Below are positions 24,683 through 34,322 of a stretch of 55,070 nt of DNA, in pieces (the first letter of the stretch is position 1; every line of letters begins with the position of its first letter). Source of the stretch: an uncultured Burkholderiales bacterium (GTDB lineage Bacteria > Pseudomonadota > Gammaproteobacteria > Burkholderiales > Burkholderiaceae_C); assembly GCA_937873395.1 (NCBI GenBank), contig CALMYH010000011.1, positions 1-55,070 on the forward strand. The letters run 5' to 3'. Made by a program: the position numbers and the translations under genes. The notes beneath the pieces were generated by a model. It did no database searches. It was not told the origin of the DNA and saw nothing but the letters and a program-made list of their open reading frames with translations.

Positions 24683-24708
24683 AAAAAAAAGCAGCCCTGA
24701 AGGCTGCT
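24683..24708 (-). terminator. Intrinsic terminator of rpmE2
   Basis: GCAGCC (24691-24696), loop CTGAA, GGCTGC (24702-24707), extended by an A-T pair, is followed on the minus strand by eight T residues (A-run 24683-24690). This is a textbook intrinsic terminator 48 bases beyond the rpmE2 stop. Confidence 0.9.
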
Positions 24709-24755
24709 TGTCCGGCTGGATCCGACAGCACCAGGGCTGCCGGACCGGCTGACCG

Positions 24756-25010
24756 TCACTTGGCGGTCTTGGCGTAACGGTTGCGGAACTTCTCCACGCG
24801 TCCGCCCATGTTGTCCACGCTCTTCTGGGTGCCGGTGTAGAAGGGGTGCGACTCGCTCGAGGTGTCGAGCTTGTAGAGCGGCAGCTCACGGCCATCGTCC
24901 ATCTTGACCATTTCCTTGGTGTTCACGCAGGAGCGGGTCACGAACTTGAAGTTGTTGGACAGGTCCACGAAACAGACTTCGCGGTAGTTGGGGTGAATGC
25001 CTTCTTTCAT
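24756..25010 (-). CDS. rpmE2: 50S ribosomal protein L31 type B
   Basis: An 84-residue L31 starting MKEGIHPNYREVCFVD. It lacks the paired CxxC zinc cysteines of the type A protein and has the type B insert (MDDGRELPLYKLDTSSESHPFYTGTQ). Type B proteins replace zinc-binding L31 in many bacteria. An upstream in-frame ATG at 25055 has no support. It is a single-gene unit with its own promoter (TATAAT at 25111-25116) and terminator. It is usually under Zur control where both L31 types exist; I see no clear Zur site. Confidence 0.97.
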   Translation of the reverse strand: MKEGIHPNYREVCFVDLSNNFKFVTRSCVNTKEMVKMDDGRELPLYKLDTSSESHPFYTGTQKSVDNMGGRVEKFRNRYAKTAK

Positions 25011-25110
25011 GGCGCTTTCTCGCAGGTCAGGTGCGACAGCCGCAGCGAATGCCAAAAGGCCCGGTTTCGGCCCGGTTTCGCCGTACTTGCCGCAAGTTGT
25101 AAAGCCTTTG

Positions 25111-25139
25111 ATTATATGGCTTTTCCGATGGCTTGGCCA
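25111..25139 (-). promoter_or_regulatory. Sigma-70 promoter of rpmE2
   Basis: On the minus strand TGGCCA (25134-25139, 4/6), a 17-base spacer and a perfect TATAAT (25111-25116) lie just after the glnD stop codon and about 100 bases before rpmE2. Confidence 0.65.
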
Positions 25140-25162
25140 GTCCTCCCAGGCCAGCCCAGGCT

Positions 25163-27868
25163 TCAGGCCGAGCCCGAGAGCGTATCCAGCAGTTCGGTCT
25201 CGATCTCGATCTGCCGTTTGTTGACCTGCAGCGACGGCCCGCTGATGAGAAACGTGTCTTCCACGCGCTCGCCCAGCGTCGTGATCTTGGCCAGCTGGAC
25301 GTTGATCTGGTGGCGGGCCAGGACCCGCGAAATGCCATAAAGCAGCCCCGAACGGTCGCTGGCCGAGACGCTGAGCAGCCAGCGCTGTGCCTTGTCGTCC
25401 GGGCGCAGGTCCACCCGGGGCGTGACCGGAAAGCTCTTGACGCGCCGGGACAGCCGGCCTTTGCTCGGTGCTGGCAGGGGGCCCTGCTCGTCAATGGTCC
25501 GGGCCAGGTTTCGTTCCACCATGGCGATCAGCTCGCGGTAATGGTCGGCCAGGCTGGGCGCCACGACCTGGAAGGTGTCGAGCACGTGGCCATCGCGCGT
25601 GGTGTGGATCCGGGCGTCCAGAATGCTGAAGTCGGAGGTGTCGAAATAGCCGCAGATGCGCGCAAACAGGTCGCTCTGGTCGCGGGCATAGACCAGCACC
25701 TGCAGGCCTTCGCCCTCGGGTGAGAGGCGGGCCCGCACAATGGCCCGGCTCTGGGCTTGGGTCGCGCTGCCCGCTGCTGCCTGAGCGGGCCGAGCCTGCT
25801 GGGCGAGCTCGCGGCTGAGCATGCGGGTGTGCCAGGCGATGTCGTCGGCCTGGTGGCGCATGAAGTAGCTCACGTCGAGTGTGTCCCACAACGCCTTGTG
25901 GGCCATGTGGGGCAGGGCGTGCAGGGCCAGGATGGCCAGCGCTTCGCGCTTGCGGCCCTCGACCACCGCCCCCGGATCGGGCGCGCTGCCGCCCAGCGCG
26001 CGGGCCGTGTAGCGGTAGAGGTCTTCCAGCAGCTTGCCTTTCCAGGCGTTCCAGACCTTGGGGCTGGTGCCGCGGATGTCGGCCACGGTCAGCAGGTAGA
26101 GCGCCGTCAGGTAGCGTTCGCTGCCCACGCGCCGGGCGAAAGCGGCGATCACCTGCGGATCGCTGAGATCTTCCTTCTGGGCCATGCGGCTCATGGTCAG
26201 GTGTTCGGCGACCAGGAACTCGATCAGCCGGGCATCGGACCGGGCGATGCCGTGCTGGCGACAGAACAGCCGCACGTCGCGTGCGCCCAGATCGGAATGG
26301 TCGCCGCCCCGGCCTTTGGCGATGTCGTGGAAGATGGCCGCGATGTAGAGGATCCAGGGTTTGTCCCAGCCGGCCGCCAGCTGGGAGCAGAAAGGGTATT
26401 CGTGCGAATGGTCGGCAATGAAGAAGCGACGCACGTTGCGCAGCACCATGAGGATGTGCTGGTCAACGGTGTAGACGTGGAACAGGTCGTGCTGCATCTG
26501 CCCGACGATGTTCCGGAACACCCAGAGGTAGCGGCCCAGGACCGAGGTCTGGTTCATCAGCCGCATGGCATGGGTGATGCCTTCGGGCTGCTGAAGGATG
26601 CGCAGGAATGTCTGTCGGTTGACCGGGTCGCGGCGGAAGGCGGCATTCATCACCGGTCGGGCGTTGTACAGCGCACGCAAGGTGCGGGCCGACAGTCCCT
26701 TGATGCCGACGGTGGTCTGGTAGACCAGAAAGGTCTCCAGGATGGCGTGCGGCTGCTGGATGTACAGGTGGTCGCTGGCCACCTCGAGCATGCCGGACTT
26801 CTCGAAGAAGCGCTCGTTGATCGGTCGCAGGGCGTCCGTGACGCTGGCTTGGTCCTGCTTGAGCCGCTCCTCGATGTTGAGCAGCAGGATCTGGTTGAGC
26901 TGGGCCACCGCTTTGGCCGCCCAGTAGTAGCGCTTCATGAGCGCCTCGCTGGCCCGCCGCAGCTGGGTCGACCTGCGGGCGCCAGGCACGGGGGGATCGG
27001 GCATCTGTGTCCGGTAGCCGAAGGATTCGGCCACCGTGTTCTGGAGGTCGAACACCAGCCGGTCTTCACGCCGGTTGGCCAGCAGGTGCAACCGGGCCCG
27101 GATCAGGGTCAGCAGGGCCTCGTTGGCCTTGATCTGGCGGGCCTCCAGCGGGGTCGCCAGGCCGCGGCGGGCCAGTTCGTCCCAGCTGCGGCCGAAGCCG
27201 GCCGCCTTCGACACCCACAGGATGACCTGGAGGTCGCGCAGGCCACCCGGAGACTCCTTGCAGTTGGGCTCCAGAGCGTACGGCGTGTTTTCGAACTTGT
27301 GGTGCCGCTGGCGCATCTCCAGCATCTTGGCGACGAAGAAGGCGCGGGGATCCATGGCCTCGGCCAGGGCCTCGACCAGACGCCGGTAGCCGGGCCGGTG
27401 CCCGCTGATCAGCCGGCTCTCCAGCAGCGAGGTCTGCACCGTCACGTCCCGGCGAGCCTCCTGCACGCACTCCTGTCGGGTGCGGACACTGGATCCGATT
27501 TCCAGTCCGACGTCCCAGCAGGCGCCGATGAAGGCTTCCAGGCGGGTCTTGAGGGCATCGTCGTCCTCGAGCCGCGTACCGTCAGGCACGAGAACGAGCA
27601 CATCGACGTCCGAACAGGGGAACAGCTCTCCGCGCCCGTAGCCACCGACCGCCACCAGCGAAAAGCCCTGTCCCAGGGCGGCGCGGCGCCACAGCTCGGC
27701 CAGGGTGCGGTCGGTCAGGCGGGCCAGCCGGCGCAGACCGCTGGACACACCGCGCGTGGAGGAGCCGGTGACGCCAAGACGGACGAAGACATCGGCCTTG
27801 CCTTCGCGGTACTGCTGCTTCAGGGCTTGCACGACATCGCAGGGGCCTTGGGGGGATGGTGTTGCCAT
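25163..27868 (-). CDS. glnD: Bifunctional PII uridylyltransferase / uridylyl-removing enzyme GlnD
   Basis: GlnD senses glutamine and adds UMP to, or removes it from, PII proteins. The 901-residue product has an N-terminal nucleotidyltransferase domain (GGYGRGEL at 75-82, D87/D89), an HD domain (H514-D515 in [14 protein letters not shown]) and two C-terminal ACT domains (about 710-790 and 825-895). The ATG at 27868 shares a base with the map stop codon, so the two are coupled; the in-frame sequence upstream is map in another frame. All catalytic residues expected for both activities are present. Confidence 0.96.
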   Translation of the reverse strand: MATPSPQGPCDVVQALKQQYREGKADVFVRLGVTGSSTRGVSSGLRRLARLTDRTLAELWRRAALGQGFSLVAVGGYGRGELFPCSDVDVLVLVPDGTRLEDDDALKTRLEAFIGACWDVGLEIGSSVRTRQECVQEARRDVTVQTSLLESRLISGHRPGYRRLVEALAEAMDPRAFFVAKMLEMRQRHHKFENTPYALEPNCKESPGGLRDLQVILWVSKAAGFGRSWDELARRGLATPLEARQIKANEALLTLIRARLHLLANRREDRLVFDLQNTVAESFGYRTQMPDPPVPGARRSTQLRRASEALMKRYYWAAKAVAQLNQILLLNIEERLKQDQASVTDALRPINERFFEKSGMLEVASDHLYIQQPHAILETFLVYQTTVGIKGLSARTLRALYNARPVMNAAFRRDPVNRQTFLRILQQPEGITHAMRLMNQTSVLGRYLWVFRNIVGQMQHDLFHVYTVDQHILMVLRNVRRFFIADHSHEYPFCSQLAAGWDKPWILYIAAIFHDIAKGRGGDHSDLGARDVRLFCRQHGIARSDARLIEFLVAEHLTMSRMAQKEDLSDPQVIAAFARRVGSERYLTALYLLTVADIRGTSPKVWNAWKGKLLEDLYRYTARALGGSAPDPGAVVEGRKREALAILALHALPHMAHKALWDTLDVSYFMRHQADDIAWHTRMLSRELAQQARPAQAAAGSATQAQSRAIVRARLSPEGEGLQVLVYARDQSDLFARICGYFDTSDFSILDARIHTTRDGHVLDTFQVVAPSLADHYRELIAMVERNLARTIDEQGPLPAPSKGRLSRRVKSFPVTPRVDLRPDDKAQRWLLSVSASDRSGLLYGISRVLARHQINVQLAKITTLGERVEDTFLISGPSLQVNKRQIEIETELLDTLSGSA

Positions 27869-28698
27869 CAGGCGGCCAGGGGCGTTGCCGGCGCCTTGAC
27901 AAAGGAGGGGGGCTGCGGGCTGCCTGCCGAGAGAGTGAGCACCTCGTAGCCGGAGGGCGTGACCAGCACCGTGTGCTCCCACTGCGCGGAAAGCGAGCGG
28001 TCGCGGGTGACGATGGTCCAGCCGTCACCCATCTCCTTGATGTCCCGCCTGCCGGCGTTGATCATGGGTTCGATGGTGAAGGTCATGCCGGGTTTGAGCT
28101 CTTCCAGGGTGCCGGGGCGGCCGTAATGCAGCACCTGGGGCTCCTCGTGGAAGCGCTGACCGATGCCGTGACCGCAGAACTCGCGCACCACCGTGTAGCC
28201 GTTGGCCTCGGCAAAGGTCTGGATCGCGTGGCCGATGTCGCCGAGCCGGGCGCCGGGTCGCACCATCTCGATCCCCTTCCACATCGCCTCATAGGTGACC
28301 TGGCACAGGCGCCGGGCCGCCACGCTGCAGGCGGCTTCTCCTCCGATGAGGAACATGCGGCTGTTGTCGCCGTACCAGCCGTCCTTGATGACGGTCACGT
28401 CGACGTTCAGGATGTCACCCTTCTTGAGCACCTTGTCACCGGGGATGCCGTGACAGACCACGTGGTTGAGCGAAGTGCAGAGATGTCCGGGAAAGGGCGG
28501 ATAGCCATTGGGCTGGTAGCCGATGGTGGCCGAAACCGTGCCCTGCTGCTTCATGTAGTCGGCAGCCAGGCGGTCGATCTCTCCGGTCGTGATTCCGGGA
28601 CGGATCAGCGGCGAGAGGTAGTCCAGCACTTCTGAGGCCAGGCGGCAGGCCAGCCGCATGGCTTCGACGCCGGCTTCGTCTTTGTAGGTGATGCTCAT
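27868..28698 (-). CDS. map: Methionine aminopeptidase type I
   Basis: Map removes the initiator methionine from new proteins. The 276-residue enzyme has the pita-bread metal ligands: two aspartates in [19 protein letters not shown], His in [14 protein letters not shown], Glu in FTIEPMIN and Glu in [19 protein letters not shown] is the substrate-side loop. It has a slightly extended C-terminus (about 12 residues, [12 protein letters not shown]). It is cotranscribed with glnD and divergent from purL. Confidence 0.97.
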   Translation of the reverse strand: MSITYKDEAGVEAMRLACRLASEVLDYLSPLIRPGITTGEIDRLAADYMKQQGTVSATIGYQPNGYPPFPGHLCTSLNHVVCHGIPGDKVLKKGDILNVDVTVIKDGWYGDNSRMFLIGGEAACSVAARRLCQVTYEAMWKGIEMVRPGARLGDIGHAIQTFAEANGYTVVREFCGHGIGQRFHEEPQVLHYGRPGTLEELKPGMTFTIEPMINAGRRDIKEMGDGWTIVTRDRSLSAQWEHTVLVTPSGYEVLTLSAGSPQPPSFVKAPATPLAA

Positions 28699-28839
28699 GG
28701 TGGCGGATTATCCCATCGGGTGCGGCAGCAGGTGCGGTCACGCGACATGGCCACGGTCCGCTCAGGGCGGTGTCTGTGCCCAGCTAAAATTCCGGGTTTT
28801 CACCGACCCCTGCGGTCAACCTGCCCAAGGCCACCTGCC

Positions 28840-31800
28840 GTGTCCCTGCACCTGCGCTTTTTTGACGGCGGCAACGCCATCAGCGACTTCAAAGTCCAGC
28901 AACTTCTGCCCCGCCTGCAGGCGGTGTCCGACAAGATCACCGGCCTGTCCGCCCGCTTCGTGCACCTGGCGTCTTTCGACGCTGCGCCCGATGCCGCCAC
29001 GGTCGAGCGCCTGGGCCAGCTGCTGACCTATGGCGAGCCGGCGAGTGAAGCCATTGTGGCCGCGGTGCAGGCGGGAGCCCCCGCGCTGTACGTGCTGCCG
29101 CGCCTGGGCACCGTCTCGCCCTGGGCCTCCAAGGCCACCGACATCGCCCACAACTGTGGCCTGGCGCTGCACCGTGTCGAGCGCCTGGTCGAATTTCGTA
29201 TCGGCCTCAAGAGCGGCCTGCTGGGCAAGGCCAGCCTGTCTGAAGATCAATTGCGCGCCGTGGCCGACCTGCTGCACGACCGCATGACCGAGTCGGTGAC
29301 CACCGAGCGCAGCCAGGCCGAGGCCCTGTTCACCGAGCTGCACCCCGCGCCCATGGAGCATGTGGACGTGCTGGGCGGTGGGCGCGCCGCGCTGGAGAAG
29401 GCCAACACCGACTGGGGCCTGGCCCTGGCCGACGACGAGATCGACTACCTGGTCAACGCCTTCAACGGCCTCAAGCGCAACCCGACCGACGTCGAGCTGA
29501 TGATGTTCGCGCAGGCCAACAGCGAACACTGCCGCCACAAGATCTTCAACGCGCAGTTCACCATCGACGGCGTGGCGCAGGAGAGAAGCCTGTTCGGCAT
29601 GATCCGCCACACGCACCAGACGTCGCCGCAGCACACCATCGTGGCGTACTCGGACAACGCGTCCATCATGGAAGGCCACCAGCTGGAGCGCTTCGTGGCC
29701 AGGGCCGGTGGTCAGGCGTCGCCGGCCTACCGGGCCGAAGCGGCGACCCACCACATCCTGATGAAGGTGGAGACCCACAACCACCCGACCGCGATTTCCC
29801 CGTTCCCCGGCGCCTCCACTGGCGCGGGCGGCGAGATCCGCGACGAGGGTGCCACCGGCCGCGGCTCCAAGCCCAAGGCCGGCCTGACCGGCTTCACGGT
29901 GTCCAAGCTCTGGGGCGGCCTCTCCGACCAGCCTGGCGGCAAGCCCGAGCACATCGCCAGCCCGCTGCAGATCATGACCGAGGGCCCGCTGGGCGGGGCG
30001 GCGTTCAACAACGAGTTCGGCCGTCCGAACTTGCTGGGTTACTTCCGCGAGTACGAACAGGACGTGGGCGGCGTGACCCGCGGTTACCACAAGCCCATCA
30101 TGATCGCGGGCGGCCTGGGCCAGATCGACGCCGGCCAGACAAAGAAGATCGACTTCCCGGCCGGCACGCTGCTGATCCAGCTGGGCGGTCCGGGCATGAA
30201 GATCGGCATGGGCGGCGGCGCCGCCAGCTCCATGGCCACCGGCACCAACGCCGCTTCGCTCGACTTTGATTCGGTGCAGCGGGGCAACCCCGAGATCGAG
30301 CGCCGGGCGCAAGAGGTCATCAACCACTGCTGGGCGCAGGGCGAGAAAAACCCGGTGCTGTTCATCCACGACGTGGGCGCGGGCGGCCTGTCCAACGCCT
30401 TCCCCGAGCTGGTGAACGACGCCGGCCGTGGTGCCCGCTTCGACCTGCGCGCCGTGCCGCTGGAAGAGAGCGGCCTGGCGCCCAAGGAAATCTGGTGCAA
30501 CGAGAGCCAGGAGCGCTACGTGCTGGCCATCGCACCCGAGTCGCTCCCACAGTTCCAGGCCTTCTGCGAGCGCGAGCGCTGCCCGTTCGCGGTCGTTGGC
30601 GTGGCCACCGAGGAGCGCCACCTGTCGCTGGTGGACGAGGGCAACGAGTCGCCCGTGGACATGCCGATGGATGTTCTCTTGGGCAAGCCGCCCAAGATGC
30701 ACCGCGACGTCAAGACCGTGCAACGCCAGTTCCAGCCGATGGACCTGACCGGCGTGTCGCTGGAAAAGGCCGTCATCGACGTGCTCAGCCACCCGACCGT
30801 GGCGTCCAAGCGCTTCCTGGTCACGATCGGCGACCGCACCGTGGGAGGCCTGACCCACCGCGACCAGATGGTCGGCCCCTGGCAGGTGCCGGTGGCCGAC
30901 TGCGCCGTGACCCTGGCCGACTACGCCGGGTTTGCCGGCGAAGCCATGAGCATGGGCGAGCGCACGCCGCTGGCGGCCATCAACGCCGCGGCGTCGGGCC
31001 GCATGGCGGTGGCCGAGGCCATCACCAACCTGCTGGCGGCGCCCATCGAACTGCCGCGCGTCAAGCTGTCGGCCAACTGGATGGCCGCCTGTGGCGAGCC
31101 GGGCGAAGACGCCGACCTGTACGCCACCGTCAAGGCCATCGGCATGGAGCTGTGCCCGGCGCTGGACGTGTCGGTGCCGGTGGGCAAGGACAGCCTGTCC
31201 ATGCGCACGCAGTGGACCGCCGATGGTGAGAAAAAGAAGGTCACCTCGCCGGTGAGCCTGATCGTCAGCGCCTTCGCCACGCTGGCGGATGTGCGGGGTA
31301 CGCTCACGCCGCAGCTCAACCGCGATATCGACGACACCACCCTGGTGCTGGTCGACCTGGGCAAGGGCCGAAACCGCCTGGGCGGCAGCGTGCTCGGCCT
31401 GACCCTGGGCCAGGCCGGTGACGAGGTGCCCGACCTGAACAGCCCGCAGGACCTGATCCATCTGGTCAACGCCGTGAACGCGCTGCGCGCGAAGGGCCAG
31501 ATCCTGGCCTACCACGATCGGTCCGACGGTGGTCTGATGGCCGCTGCGGCCGAAATGGCCTTTGCCGGCCAGGTGGGCGTGGCGCTGAACGTGGACATGC
31601 TGGTCACGGAGGGCGACGGCATTTCGGACAGCCGCATGGATACCGGGGATGCCAAGAACTGGGCCACCCAGATCGGCGCCCGACGCGAAGAGCTCACGCT
31701 CAAGGCTTTGTTCAGCGAAGAACTGGGTGTGGTGCTGCAGGTCAGGACCGAAGACCGCAATGCGGTCATGCAGACCCTGCGCGAGCACGGCCTGAGCAAG

Positions 31801-32847
31801 CACAGCCACTTTGTCGGCAAGACGCGCCCGGCGTCCTCGTCCATCGACGTGGGCAAGGGCCAGCTGCAGGTCTGGCGCGACACCAAGGTCATCTTCAGTG
31901 CGTCGCTGTACGACCTGCAGCAGGTCTGGGACAGCGTGAGCTGGAAGATCAACCAGCAGCGCGACAACCCGGCCTGTGCCGACAGCGAGCACGCGGCCGC
32001 CGGTCGGCCGGACGACCCGGGCCTGCATGTCAGTCTGACCTTCGACCCGCAGGACCACGTGGCCGCGCCGTACCTGAGCCTGAGCCGCCCCAAGGTGGCG
32101 ATCCTGCGCGAGCAGGGCGTGAACTCGCACGTGGAAATGGCCTACGCCTTCACCCAGGCGGGTTTCGAGGCGTACGACGTGCACATGACCGACCTGCAGT
32201 CGGGACGGGCCCAGCTGGCCGACTTCAAGGGCGTGGTCGCCTGTGGTGGGTTCAGTTACGGCGACACGCTGGGCGCCGGCATCGGCTGGGCGCGCAGCAT
32301 CACCTTCAACCCGGTGCTGTCCGAGCAGTTCCAGGGCTTCTTCGGCCGCGGTGACACCTTCGGCCTGGGCGTGTGCAACGGCTGCCAGATGTTTGCCGAA
32401 CTGGCCGACATCATCCCCGGCGCCCAGGCCTGGCCGCGCTTCACCACCAACCAGAGCGAGCGTTTCGAAGCGCGTCTGTCGATGGTCGAGGTGCTGGACT
32501 CGCCCAGCCTGTTCCTGCAGGGCATGGCCGGCAGCCGCCTGCCGATCGCGGTGGCGCACGGCGAAGGTTTTGCCAACTTCAGGCACCGTGGCGATCCGGA
32601 AAAAGCCATCGCCGCCATGCGCTTCGTGGACAACCACGGCGCCGCCACCGAGCAGTACCCGTTCAACCCCAACGGCAGCCCGGACGGCCTGACGGCAGTG
32701 ACCACGGCCGACGGGCGCTTCACGGCCATGATGCCGCACCCCGAACGTGTGTTCCGCAACATCCAGATGAGCTGGACCAGCGGCAACCCGTCGGACCCGA
32801 GCCCGTGGATGCGTATCTGGCGCAACGCGCGTCGCTGGGTGGGCTGA
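28840..32847 (+). CDS. purL: Phosphoribosylformylglycinamidine synthase
   Basis: PurL makes FGAM from FGAR, glutamine and ATP in purine synthesis. The 1335-residue single chain is the proteobacterial large form: PurS-like N-terminal domain, two PurM-like halves, and a C-terminal glutaminase with C1179 (GVCNGCQMF), H1300 and E1302 (MPHPERVF). [17 protein letters not shown] is the ATP-binding region. The start is a GTG at 28840 ([11 protein letters not shown]), matching the MSLHLR start of relatives; the in-frame ATG at 28720 adds 40 unrelated residues. TAAAAT at 28785-28790 could be the -10. Confidence 0.97.
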   Translation: MSLHLRFFDGGNAISDFKVQQLLPRLQAVSDKITGLSARFVHLASFDAAPDAATVERLGQLLTYGEPASEAIVAAVQAGAPALYVLPRLGTVSPWASKATDIAHNCGLALHRVERLVEFRIGLKSGLLGKASLSEDQLRAVADLLHDRMTESVTTERSQAEALFTELHPAPMEHVDVLGGGRAALEKANTDWGLALADDEIDYLVNAFNGLKRNPTDVELMMFAQANSEHCRHKIFNAQFTIDGVAQERSLFGMIRHTHQTSPQHTIVAYSDNASIMEGHQLERFVARAGGQASPAYRAEAATHHILMKVETHNHPTAISPFPGASTGAGGEIRDEGATGRGSKPKAGLTGFTVSKLWGGLSDQPGGKPEHIASPLQIMTEGPLGGAAFNNEFGRPNLLGYFREYEQDVGGVTRGYHKPIMIAGGLGQIDAGQTKKIDFPAGTLLIQLGGPGMKIGMGGGAASSMATGTNAASLDFDSVQRGNPEIERRAQEVINHCWAQGEKNPVLFIHDVGAGGLSNAFPELVNDAGRGARFDLRAVPLEESGLAPKEIWCNESQERYVLAIAPESLPQFQAFCERERCPFAVVGVATEERHLSLVDEGNESPVDMPMDVLLGKPPKMHRDVKTVQRQFQPMDLTGVSLEKAVIDVLSHPTVASKRFLVTIGDRTVGGLTHRDQMVGPWQVPVADCAVTLADYAGFAGEAMSMGERTPLAAINAAASGRMAVAEAITNLLAAPIELPRVKLSANWMAACGEPGEDADLYATVKAIGMELCPALDVSVPVGKDSLSMRTQWTADGEKKKVTSPVSLIVSAFATLADVRGTLTPQLNRDIDDTTLVLVDLGKGRNRLGGSVLGLTLGQAGDEVPDLNSPQDLIHLVNAVNALRAKGQILAYHDRSDGGLMAAAAEMAFAGQVGVALNVDMLVTEGDGISDSRMDTGDAKNWATQIGARREELTLKALFSEELGVVLQVRTEDRNAVMQTLREHGLSKHSHFVGKTRPASSSIDVGKGQLQVWRDTKVIFSASLYDLQQVWDSVSWKINQQRDNPACADSEHAAAGRPDDPGLHVSLTFDPQDHVAAPYLSLSRPKVAILREQGVNSHVEMAYAFTQAGFEAYDVHMTDLQSGRAQLADFKGVVACGGFSYGDTLGAGIGWARSITFNPVLSEQFQGFFGRGDTFGLGVCNGCQMFAELADIIPGAQAWPRFTTNQSERFEARLSMVEVLDSPSLFLQGMAGSRLPIAVAHGEGFANFRHRGDPEKAIAAMRFVDNHGAATEQYPFNPNGSPDGLTAVTTADGRFTAMMPHPERVFRNIQMSWTSGNPSDPSPWMRIWRNARRWVG

Positions 32848-32876
32848 GCGAAGACGCGCCGGAGAACACACGTCCG

Positions 32877-32917
32877 TTGACATGCATCAAGGCCTGCCGG
32901 CTGTCAGGGCCTAGACT
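32877..32917 (+). promoter_or_regulatory. FNR/ANR/DNR-type box and -10 of the hemerythrin gene
   Basis: TTGAC-ATGC-ATCAA (32877-32890) matches the FNR-family consensus TTGAT-N4-ATCAA at nine of ten positions. TAGACT (32912-32917, 4/6) is a suitable -10, placing the box centre about 41 bases before the predicted start of transcription, the class II activator position. The downstream gene encodes a hemerythrin, a protein type often induced at low oxygen or by nitric oxide. Confidence 0.65.
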
Positions 32918-32999
32918 CTCGCTCAGGTCAAAGGTCAGTGTGCTGAGCATTTCGAGCCTCGGCGCCTGATCCCGACCCAGCCACCATGAGGAGCCCTGC

Positions 33000-33539
33000 A
33001 TGCCAGCCCAGCCGACCGTCAACACCGAAGCGCCGATCAGCAACTTCAACAACTGCCATGTCGGCATCATCCGGCGCCTGAACACGCTCGGTGAGTTGCC
33101 GGCCTTGCTTGAACCGGCGGCCCGGGCCCGCAAGATTGCCGAGGATTCGCTCGATTTCTTCCGTGAAGCCATTTTCGAGCACCACCTGGAGGAAGAACGT
33201 GAGCTGTTCCCTGCGGTCATGGCCAGCGCCCAGCCGGGCGAGGAACTGCAGCGCGTCAAGGCCATGGCCCAACGCCTGACCGATGAGCACCGCGCCATCG
33301 AGAAGCTTTGGAAGAGCCTGGAAAAGGGACTGAAGCAGGTGGCCAAAGGACACAGCACCGAGCTGGATGTGTCCGACCTGAATCGGCTGGTGGCCGAATA
33401 CCAGGCCCATGCCCACTACGAAGAAACCGAATTCCTGCCCCTGTCCGAGCAGATTCTGGGGCGCAACAGCAACCACATGGCGGCCTTGGGCCTCAGCCTG
33501 CACATGCGGCACGTGAAACAGGTGCCCGGGTACATCTGA
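33000..33539 (+). CDS. Hemerythrin-domain protein
   Basis: The 179-residue cytoplasmic protein is a four-helix hemerythrin with likely di-iron ligands in the pattern H (NCHVGIIRRL), HHLEEERELFP, DEHRAIEKLW and AHAHYEETEFLP. Bacterial single-domain hemerythrins bind oxygen or nitric oxide, or help repair iron-sulphur clusters; which one applies here cannot be told. GAGGAG upstream of the ATG fixes the start. It is preceded by an FNR-type site and followed after 27 bases by a methyltransferase gene that may be cotranscribed. Confidence 0.88.
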   Translation: MPAQPTVNTEAPISNFNNCHVGIIRRLNTLGELPALLEPAARARKIAEDSLDFFREAIFEHHLEEERELFPAVMASAQPGEELQRVKAMAQRLTDEHRAIEKLWKSLEKGLKQVAKGHSTELDVSDLNRLVAEYQAHAHYEETEFLPLSEQILGRNSNHMAALGLSLHMRHVKQVPGYI

Positions 33540-33566
33540 GCGGCCCTGTCACCGGCAGTCAGAACC

Positions 33567-34304
33567 ATGGAGGAGGTACCAGCCCGGCTCTACACGGACC
33601 TGGCTTGGTTGTGGCCACTCTGGGGTGACGCGGCCACCGAGTATGCCGACTACGACGCCCATGTGGTCGACCTGATCCGGCGTCACGCCATCGGTCGCGT
33701 CGATACCTTGCTGGTCATCGGGTGCGGCGGTGGCAAGAACATCTTCAACCTCAAGCGCGAGTTTGAGGTCACGGGCCTGGACATCAGTCCCGTCATGCTG
33801 GCGCAGGCCAGGGAGCTCAACCCGGAGGTTGGCTTTGTCCACGGTGACATGCGGTCAATCAGGTTGGAGACCTGTTTCGATGCCGTGCTGATGGACGACG
33901 CCATCGCCCACATGCACCGGCTTGACGATTTCGTCGCGGCTTGGCGGACCGCCCATGCCCATCTGCGGCCTGGCGGCGTGCTGATCGCCACGGCAGACGT
34001 GACGACGGAGAGCTTTGAACAAAACCGCACCACGCTCGGTCGGGCTGGCCGGGAGGGCCTGGAGGTGGTGTTTGTCGAAAACAGCTACGACCCCGACCCA
34101 GCCGACGACAGCTGCGAGACCACGATCGTCTACCTGATCCGCGAGCAGGGGCGCCTGCGGGTGGAAACCGACCACTGGAAGACGGGGCTCTTTTCGCGCG
34201 CAACCTGGAGGCAGGAGCTCGAGGTGACCGGCTTCGATGTCCATGAGACGGGATACCGGTACGGCGAGGACAGCTATGTCACGTTCGCCTGCGTCAAGCG
34301 CTGA
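33567..34304 (+). CDS. Class I SAM-dependent methyltransferase
   Basis: The 245-residue protein has the Rossmann methyltransferase motifs: VIGCGGGKNIFNL (motif I), VTGLDISPVML (motif II), GDMRSI, and LRPGGVLIATADV (motif III/post). The C-terminal part (SCETTIVYLIREQGRL, HWKTGLFSRATW) is the small-molecule methyltransferase type with no RNA-binding extension. The substrate is unknown. It lies just behind the hemerythrin gene and converges on the U32 gene with 18 bases between stops. Confidence 0.82.
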   Translation: MEEVPARLYTDLAWLWPLWGDAATEYADYDAHVVDLIRRHAIGRVDTLLVIGCGGGKNIFNLKREFEVTGLDISPVMLAQARELNPEVGFVHGDMRSIRLETCFDAVLMDDAIAHMHRLDDFVAAWRTAHAHLRPGGVLIATADVTTESFEQNRTTLGRAGREGLEVVFVENSYDPDPADDSCETTIVYLIREQGRLRVETDHWKTGLFSRATWRQELEVTGFDVHETGYRYGEDSYVTFACVKR

Positions 34305-34322
34305 AGCGAGTGTGCCGCCTGT

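Noticed and set aside
25757-27949. 730-codon plus-strand open frame
   Set aside because: It is antisense to glnD, whose nucleotidyltransferase, HD and ACT domains are intact.
28816-32883. 1355-codon minus-strand open frame
   Set aside because: It mirrors purL, whose frame has all catalytic motifs. Long antisense frames are common in GC-rich genes.
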